Assembly: GCA_023079485.1 (NCBI GenBank)
Contig: CM041084.1
Span: 127,965,292 to 128,029,291 of the forward strand
Reading direction: 5' to 3'
From: Archilochus colubris
Lineage: Eukaryota > Chordata > Aves > Apodiformes > Trochilidae
DNA length: 64,000 nucleotides
Below the pieces are notes generated by a model. The model made no database searches. It was given only the letters and a program-made list of their open reading frames with translations, and had not been told where the DNA came from. Below are positions 12,001-21,000 of the stretch, one piece after another. The stretch's first letter is position 1. Every line of letters begins with the position of its first letter. The position numbers and the translations under genes were made by a program.

Positions 12001-15000
12001 ACAGCTATGCTGAATAGCTGCTTTTTGTCCTTGGTTGGCTGGAAAGCTGCAACAGCCAAGTGACTTTACTAGTCTCTTTGTTTTTCTTTCATCCTCCCCT
12101 GAACACTGTGAAGGATTTTGTCATCTTTGACCTTGGATCTTGCTCCTACATCTTGCAGCAGATAATCAGGTGCCTGCTCTTCTGCTAGAGATTTCCTTGG
12201 TTTACCCTTCAGTGCCATCAAATTTGATCTCAGGTTGCTTGAACAACCAGATTGTGACAGGCATATGAAAAAAATTCTGAATGTTTATGTAAAGCTTGAA
12301 TCCAGAGGCATGCAGAATCCCAACTAAGATATTGTTGCAATGATGTTTTTCAGAATGAAATATCTATGGACACCTTATGTGTGCATGCTTGCTGCATTTG
12401 GGGTGTGCTCTCCTGAACTTTGGATGACACTTTTCAAGTGGCTTCGACTGAAAGCTGTGCACCCAATATTGCTGGTGAGTTGTTGTCCTGGTTTGGGAGT
12501 CTGCAGCAGTAGCAGCAGCAGGGCTTGCTTTCTGAGCAGCAGCAGTGTCTGTGTGGGTAGAGACAGTAGCTGCAGCTGTAGCAGATACGCTGGCAATGCT
12601 CACCGGCCTTATCTGAGTTGTGCCCTTGTGTGAGGGGGGGGTGAGAAGCGGCTGCAGAGGCAGGAGTGGGGGTGCTCTCTTTACGAGGTGTGCTTGTTCC
12701 CCTAGTTGTAGTTGTCTTATTCCTCACCAACATATGGTAGTACATGAAAATATTCACAGACACCTGAACAACAATGCCTACAAGAATCAGGAGGTTCAAA
12801 ACTATAACAATCATAATGCCATTTTGACTAGAATCCATTGAACTCAGCCCAAGAGTGGTGTATTTCCTCAAAAGAAGGCTGAAAATGTAATTACCAACAA
12901 AGTTCTTAATCCTTGTATAAAACACTACTGCACCATGCACCATGATATACATCAATATTGAGGACCATATTGCAACAATGGTTCTTAAGCAGCTCTTACA
13001 AAAGAAAAACCATATATTAACAGCAATTCCAGCTGTGAAAAGACAGATCGCATACCCTAAGTACCAAAGGTACGGCATGATTGCTTTAATCTCCAACCCT
13101 GTGAAATTTCCAAAGGAAAAGGTCTGATTCCCACTCAGCAAAGCCATTCTTCCACTGGAGTTGGAATTCAATCTGTTCAGGCAAATTGGTCAAAATTTGA
13201 ACTGGACTCGAGCCAGTTAGCTCGGGCCCCACGTTGGGCGCCAATAAATCTGTCACGGTTTAACACTGGCCCGGCAATTAAACCGAGTAACTTTATCCTT
13301 GATAAAGAAAGGAGAGAGAGATTAATAGAGAGCGTCTGTTACTCGGTTTAATTGCCAGGCCAGTGTTAAACCATGACAGTTGTTGTTGCCAGTGTGTTGA
13401 GAATTGGAGCTATCTAGCATATAATTTTTCAGACAACAGTTACCTAGGACCTATAGAAGAACCTGTTCATTGAGCATGTATTCCTGTGAGCAGTGGATCT
13501 CATATAGCCTGCTTTTTCTGTCTTTCATTTTTTCATGCTTTCACATGTTCTCTGGAACCTCATAATAAAGTTGTGTTCACACTACAGCCTTTCCTCATAA
13601 AAAAACAAGATCTCTTCATCTTTTTCATTCTTCTATTTAATTTATTTTGACAATTCTTTGATACCTCAAGCTCTCTGTCATATTTAATTGAGATTTTCCA
13701 AGAAGGTAATGCTTCTTGTCCAAGAAGGAGTGCAGGAGAAAAAGTAGAAGCAGACAGGCAAGCCTGAGCTTGGTTTCAGTAGGAAATGAGGCTGGAAGTG
13801 TGGTATTAGAAGTTAGATGTATTTAACTGCTGAGAGCAAAGCTGCTTTATAAGAAATGGAAAGTGGAATTAATTTACATAGGAATTGTTCATGTGTGGCC
13901 AGTAGAGAGAAGTGTTGCTATTTAACATGAGCTTATACTGCCTCACTTCCAACCCTACCTTTGTTCTTAATATGCTAAGAATTGCTTTGTGCAACTTCTA
14001 GCAGCTTTGTGCATTTGCTTTATTAAGAAAATCAGGTTAGGACATTACTCACCTCAATTTAGAGAGGCTTATAGGATTAAATATTTTACACTTAAACGGA
14101 GATTCACTCTATCACCTGTGAAGCTTCCATACACTGTTACATCTGAAACATTCATATTGTTCTTCCCATCAAAGAGCAACAATGTACATGGTAAACACAT
14201 TCCTTTATTTTCCTCATGTTTTCTGCTATATGGACCTGCTTTTTTACTATTAATATGGGAGATATATAATAGCTTATTATCAAGAAGAATGCCTTGTGGG
14301 CATTCCTTACCAGATGATTCCTGTACCACAGGAGCTGTTTTATCCTTTTTGTAAAGCAAAAATTTATATCAGCTAGAATGATGGTTTGTTGAAAAATAGA
14401 TTTCTGGGGTTTGCATATCAATATTGTTAATCTGAACAGAAACATCAACAAGATCAGAGGTTTGAAATACTTGTTTGATACTTTTTTTCTTCCTTTCTCA
14501 GGTTTTTCTCATAGGTTTATGTGTGAGATGTTTACTTCTGTTCCCTTCATCATGTGCACATAGCATCATTGTTATTTCAGTATGAATTAACCATCCCTAA
14601 TGTTGATGGTCAAGTTATTGTGGATCAAAATACTTCTGCCATGCTAAATCAGGCAAATTCTTGTTTGTGGAGTTTTTGCCTGATAGAAAACCTTAAAGTT
14701 TCAGATACTGTCACTCTGAGGTTTCTCTCATAAACATAGCCTGCTATATGAAGAGAACCAACAGGTAGTCCAGGGTTGGAGAATGGAGTGTGGTTGATAA
14801 TCCCATTTCTTCTAACATGTATTTTTCAGGCTCTTATTCTCAGTATGGCTGTTCCCACAATAATTGGATTCAGCTTGTGGAAAGAGGTAAGAAAAGTACC
14901 TTTGTTTTGTTTAATATATAGGAACAATTTGAGTCAACGTGGTGAGCAAATACAATGAAATACACTTAGCAAATGGAAATATATATGATGAAATAAAAGC

Positions 15001-18000
15001 TGTCATCCCCTGGAAATGTGTTTTGTTTTTAAACAAAACCATTCACATATTTCAGTATGAGGTATCTGACAGTTGAATTTGTTGACTCTTGCTTATTGTA
15101 ATTAAGGATTGTTAAAATTTAAATGAAGACTTTATTATATTCAGCAACAGATTGGACATATGAACTGACTCAAAAGAAAATACTGCCAAATAAAGGCTCA
15201 GTATATTGAAAAGTGTTGCTTCATTCCTGGTTTTAATGAGAGGGAGTGAGGTTAGATGCAAGTAAGGTTGTGGGAGGCCATACAAAAATCATCCCTTTGA
15301 ATAGGTCCCATCAAATTATAATGGAATTAAGTTCTTTGTGCAGAGCACTGTGTAGAGGTATGTATATACTACAGTACAGGGAAAAGAAGGTAGAAGTGGT
15401 TCCATGTTTAAAATAAATACTTAGTTCTTTATTGCAAGTTACAAATAGACTGGTGAGGAAGGAGTATTTGGAAATTAATTTTTTAACTTCCTTAAGTGCA
15501 AAACATATGGTAAATAGCCCATAAAAGTAAGCCTCTACTATACTGACATAGCTTAAAAATATTTAGTTTTAATAGTTTATAAGAATTCAATTATTTAAAA
15601 ATGCAAAACACATTCAAATATAAAAGCTAGTCTTGATCTACAGTATTTTAACAGATTTTGAAACATCTGTCTTATACTAGAAATGTTGGTTGAGGTGTAA
15701 TCTGACTCTTTACACATTTCTGCCAGAGAAATAGATAATATGCTGAAAAAATGCTAAAGTTGCTCAATAGAGTTATGAAATCTATTACAGTAGGGAAAAC
15801 AAGCTAGTTGACCAAATAATTCTTTTTCAGATTCCTGTTTAATAAAAGTAATGTGGGGGGTTGGACTCTAGAGGGCTTCATCCATTGCAGATGCAGCTTT
15901 TGCATTTAAGCAGGAGCAGAAGTTTGCTCTCCAGGTTTGTAACTCATCCCTGAGACTGGAAACTTTGATTAAGAGTTACAGGACAGTGCAGATGCCTTGA
16001 GGCTCTTAAGTCTGTTACCATGGCTATAAACAGCTGACTTGACAGCTCAGCACCTTTCTGCTTGGCTGCCTTCTGCTTCAGTCTGGTATAGTCCCTCATC
16101 TGGACAGATTTTTCTAAGGACTGTGATTGATGAGTGAAGCTGGTTTTCCTTGGGATGGCAGAAGCAGTTCCTCTTTCCATCCCTTCTCTGTTGCAGGGAC
16201 AGTTCAGGCATATGTGTAACAACACTGCTATAGCTCCCAGTCTTGGTATGAACATGTGGCAGCTGTTCTTGTGCTACCCTTACATGGCTGGTGGTAGGCT
16301 GCCATCACTTGACAGCTGAATTGTTCAGGTAATGGGGATGGAAACTCCTCTGTTTCCACCTGTCCACTACAGCTGTCTCAAAGAATAGTTGTCCCTTTAA
16401 TCTGGTATAACCTGCAAACTTTGTCCTTTTCAAAACCAGCTGGTATCCAGAAGCTTTCACTTAGCATTTACAGTAGCATGAAATGCTTCAGCCCCACAAG
16501 GCTGTCCAGCTTCTAGTCATGCTGAAAATTGGCCCTAGGACTTACAAGATGGCTGAATATGGATGAGCAGTGTGCCCAGGTGGCCAAGGACAGCAGCATC
16601 CTGGCCTGTATCAGGAATAGTGTGACTAACAGGACTAGGAAAGTCACTGTCCCTCTGTCCTCAGCATTGGTGAGGCTGTGCCTCAACTGTGTTCAGCTTT
16701 GGGGCCCCCCCACTACAAAAAGCACACTGAGATAGTGGAGCATGTCCAAAGAAGGGCAACAAAGCTGGTGAAGGGTCTGGAGCACAAGACTAAGGAGGAG
16801 CATCTGGGGTTATTTAACCTGGGAATAAGGAGGCTGTGCGGATACCTTACCACTATCTACAACTACCTGAAAGGAGAGGCTGTAGTGAGGTGGGGGTTGA
16901 TCTCTTCTCCCGAGTAATAAGTGATAGGATGAGAGAGAACAGTCTCAAGTTGTACCAGATGAGGTTTAGGTTGGTTATTAGGAAAAATTTCTTCACTGAA
17001 AGTGTTGTTAGGCACAGGAACAGGCTGCTCAGGGAGATGGTTGAGTCACCATCCCTGGAGGTATTTAAAAGCCATGTAGTTGTGGCACTTAGGAACATTG
17101 TTTAGTGGTGGACTTGGCAGTGAGGTAAGTTAATGATTGGACTCCATGATCTTAAGGGTCTTTTCCAACCTAAATGATTCTACAGTTCTAAAATCGCCTA
17201 CATTAATAAAGCACCTGTAGTTTCTTCAGTCCCAAACCTGACAGGATAGGGAATTGGTTCTGCAGGGTTGCAATCTGGGCTGGTGTCAAGGAGTTGGCAT
17301 TCTGTCTGACTTCCCAGGACCCATCCTTCTCCCAAAATGTGTTTTCAAGAACATAAACTGAGATACTTTGTTTCATACAGGCCAGTGTACTTTCCTTCAC
17401 TGCAGTGACTGAAGTAAAAATCAGAGGAAAATCCAGGACAGGTTACCCACATAATGCTCTTCTGTGAAATTTCTTTTCTCCTTTTCCACTTGCAGACCAC
17501 CTTTCCATGAAGTCAACAATAGTCCAACCTCCCCTGCTGAAGCAGGTTTACAATGAGAGATTTGTCAACCTCTTGCTTTAGTACATTTATTTATATTCAT
17601 TTGCATTTGATAACCTGAAGTATGGGCTTGATGAATTTAAGGACTGTTAAAGTTGATGAATGTTGTTGCCACACAGGAATTTTTGTTTGTTTATTTGCTT
17701 CTCACTTTTTTATTGTACATGTTCCAATAAAATAGGGATGAGAACTTGTATTTCACAATGTTACTTTAGAGAACATCTGCTGTCAAATATAAACAATGAA
17801 TTTTGCAAAATATTCAAACAAAAATATCAGGAGGGAAAACTCAGGTGAGGCCCATTTCAACAGACTTTGAATGTAACACACAACTTTTATAAGGTCTTAA
17901 CATAATGAGATGCTCTATAAATGATTTTTATTTTTTTTATAACTGTAACTAACAAAAATAATTTTCCATCAGTTTTTCCCTAGGATAATGGCAGAGCTTT

Positions 18001-21000
18001 CAGAACTACAAGAATTCTATGATCCTGATACAGTAGAACTCATGACATGGATAAAGTAAGTGCAAAGTCCTACATTTCTGTTTTATATCTTAATGTCAAG
18101 GTATTTTTGTCTCAGCATTTTGTGAATCTACCCCAATGATTTTTACTTACTTCCCCTTTGGCCAGGAGGCTGGAAAGGTTCTTACCTGGCTGGCTAAGCA
18201 GGACATAGCAAATAGTGACCTTTGTTACACAGTTCATGCTGAGATGCATACATAGCTAATACTGAGTCAGTTTATTTTCACAATGTATTTTTCTTCTCAC
18301 CATAAGTTTCAGGTTGGATGAGGCCTGAATCCAGTTCTAACTATGAACTCTGTCATTAGGAACTGTACTTCCCTGAAAGTTAGATCCCATGTGTTCAGAT
18401 AACTTAGTTTTAACTATATTTGTTTTAGAATATTATTTTCTATATTTATGTAGTCTTAAATGTAAACCTGTTCATCTTCAGGGAAGACAAGGCTGCTAAT
18501 TGTGGTGTTCCAGCCAATTTCTCCTTTTTGTTAATAGTAGTGTCTGTTGTTTGTCACTGCTGTAGCTCTTCAAGGCAGCAAGTGGAATACTGCCAAGTGC
18601 CTAATGGCTTCTGCATTAGTCTGCATATATTACACTTCGAGTACATAATGAATCATGGTGAATTGCACTGAGATTCACTCAGCTAAGAGCAATTTGACTA
18701 CCCTTATTTGTAGCAGCTGTTCATTTTTTAAATGAAAATAAGAACTTTTTTTTTCTTTTCTTAAGGCTATACATAGATATACATATTGGTATTTTAATAG
18801 AATGTTGTTATAGTGTGTTTTATTAATATTTTCTCTCTGATAAAATTATTTTATTTTGAATTTTCTCTGCAGGAAGAGTTGCCTGAAGTCTGTAATAAAG
18901 TGTGACAGTGACTGTTTTCTTTCACTAATGCAGGAATAGGAATAGCCCAAAGATGAAACCAAACCCAGAAACATAATTACTACAGATGTTATTTTCTATC
19001 ATAACACTGTTTACTCACAGATTGTTATACAGGGTCCTAGAGATCAAATGGAAATAATCACAAATCCATCCTTCTCTTATAAGATAGTATCATGTTGTTT
19101 CTCCTTCTACCAACCCTCAACAGTTCAGTAGCAGTTCAGTCTATTCCAGGACCAGTCTGAATGGTGCTCCATGGATGGCAAGGAGGGGTGAGGAATGTCC
19201 ATCAGCCCTTTCCCAGCAGGACACCTTCCTTGCAAACTCCAGGTCTGAGCTTTTCCTGGCAGGAAACTACTGCCACTGCAACAGCATCTGGTATTAGACC
19301 CCCAGTGATACCTTGGCCTGCTCCAGCTCATACCATAGCACCTAGAAAGATTCACAGAGTGTTTAAAATTCAAAGCATTGTTTGTATGCATCCTGTACTC
19401 AGAGGTGTCTGCTCCTGTTGGTTTTGCAGGAGGCAGGCTCCTGTGGCTGCTGTGTTTGCAGGCAGCCCACAGCTCATGGGTGTAATTAGACTTTGCACCG
19501 GATGGATGGTGTCGAGTTTGCCTTTATATAATGATGATGATCTACTAAAAAGAAATGAAAATGTGAGTATCCAGTTCCATAAACGTGTTGTGTATTATCA
19601 GTGATTTATAGACTGCTCCATCATGTAGATATCTGGGAGTAGTGTTAAATGTTAATGCTCTAAAGAAAATAACCTTGTAACATTCCTCATGACACGTATT
19701 TGTGTTGCTCTTCCGTGCCCCCCAGGCTAGCAGGCAATGCAAATTACATGGCTGATGCCACTGCCCCTCTATATGAGCAGCATTCCAAATGTCACAACCC
19801 CCAAGTATTTAATTTATCACTGATTTTTGCATTGCATGAACAATTTTTTTGTAATTTGCAGATTTATCAGATCTATTCAAAGAGGTCGGCAGAGGATATT
19901 TATAAGATACTCACATCTTACAAAGCCAATTTCCTGATTATTGAAGATTCAATTTGCAATGAAGTGGGACCTGTAAAAGGATGTAGAGTTAAAGATCTGT
20001 TGGATATTGCTAATGGTCATGTAAGTAAGAAAAAAAATGTATGTTGAATTCATAAGTAATTAATTAAAAAGAAATCTGCTTATGATGCTGATCTTTTTCT
20101 GATTGTAATTAACATGTAGAGGAACTCATAAATTTTAAAAGTTGTCAACTAAGTTTTGTTTTGTCAGTTTCTAATACACCTATAATCTCACCCCATGCTA
20201 TTCTTTAACTGCCCTAATCCCTCCTAATACAATAGTATCTAGTGATGCTGCTTTCCTGCCAATCATTAAATACCATTTAACTACATATAAATGTTTAGGA
20301 CAGTAACACCTGAAGAGGTTATTACAGAAGCAGTCAAGCCCTGCCCCAGAGAGCATTCTTTTCTAGTTTTGAAGATGAAATTTTAAAATGGATAAACTTG
20401 GTTCTTAAACTCTGACTGAGATGAGGACCAACCTGCCATTCAATTCAGTACAGCCTGTTTGCTGCTGATGAAATTAAAAGTCTATTTGGTTCAGCCTTGA
20501 AGATGGGTTAGCACCCCAACAGAGAAATTAAACTTCAGGTGATGGAAAGATTAGTGTAGAGTTACAAAGATACCCATGAATTCTACTTCAGTCATTTCCA
20601 TGCTCTGTCTGTTCTGAATAGTGATAGTGCTGCTGAAGTACAGAAGGGGATGGGGTTTATAAAGGGATCTCATGACCACTTCTTCATCTGCTTCCTGGGA
20701 ATCCAGAAAAAGTTTTGACTTTATAAAGGCAGGAGTGGCTGTAAACTCACTTAGGGTTTGGTTGCCAGTTCTCAGACAAGCAGTGGAGAAGAAGTCACCA
20801 GTACTTCTAAGCAATCACAAGTTACCTTCATTTAGTTGCTTTCCTTACTAAGAACTTAAGTAAGGACACTGCCGTCTGTTATGTATGAACTATACCAAGT
20901 TAATCCTTGGTTTGAATGCTTGCTTTTATTTTATATTAATGGGGAAAGTACGTGTGTTTCTTGTATATAATCTTACATTCCATTCTTGGTGGAAACTCCA

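Larger units (their letters stand above)
12484..13378 (-). mobile_element. 895-bp LTR mini-element (retrovirus-like, non-autonomous) in a DPY19L4 intron
   Basis: The element is antisense to DPY19L4. Reading the minus strand it has a 128-bp LTR-like end (13378 down to 13251), a 7-bp spacer, an exact 18-nt tRNA-Lys1,2-type primer binding site (13243-13226), an ORF from 13147, and a terminus ending AAACCAGGACA at 12484. It is flanked by the 5-bp direct repeat GTTGT (12479-12483 and 13379-13383), which marks an integrase-type insertion. There is no gag, protease, reverse transcriptase or integrase. The 3' side has only an 11-bp match to the LTR end (AAACCAGGACA against AAACCGTGACA) instead of a full second LTR. 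It may be a miniature derivative of a larger avian endogenous retrovirus, mobilised in trans. Confidence 0.75.

Noticed and set aside
12340..12633. 97-codon + strand frame including a DPY19L4 exon
   Set aside because: It is the exon frame reading through the donor into the LTR element; splicing at 12475 is far better supported.
13989..14451. Overlapping ORFs of 96-121 codons on both strands in a DPY19L4 intron
   Set aside because: No family resemblance, no suitable splice sites and AT-rich intron-like composition.
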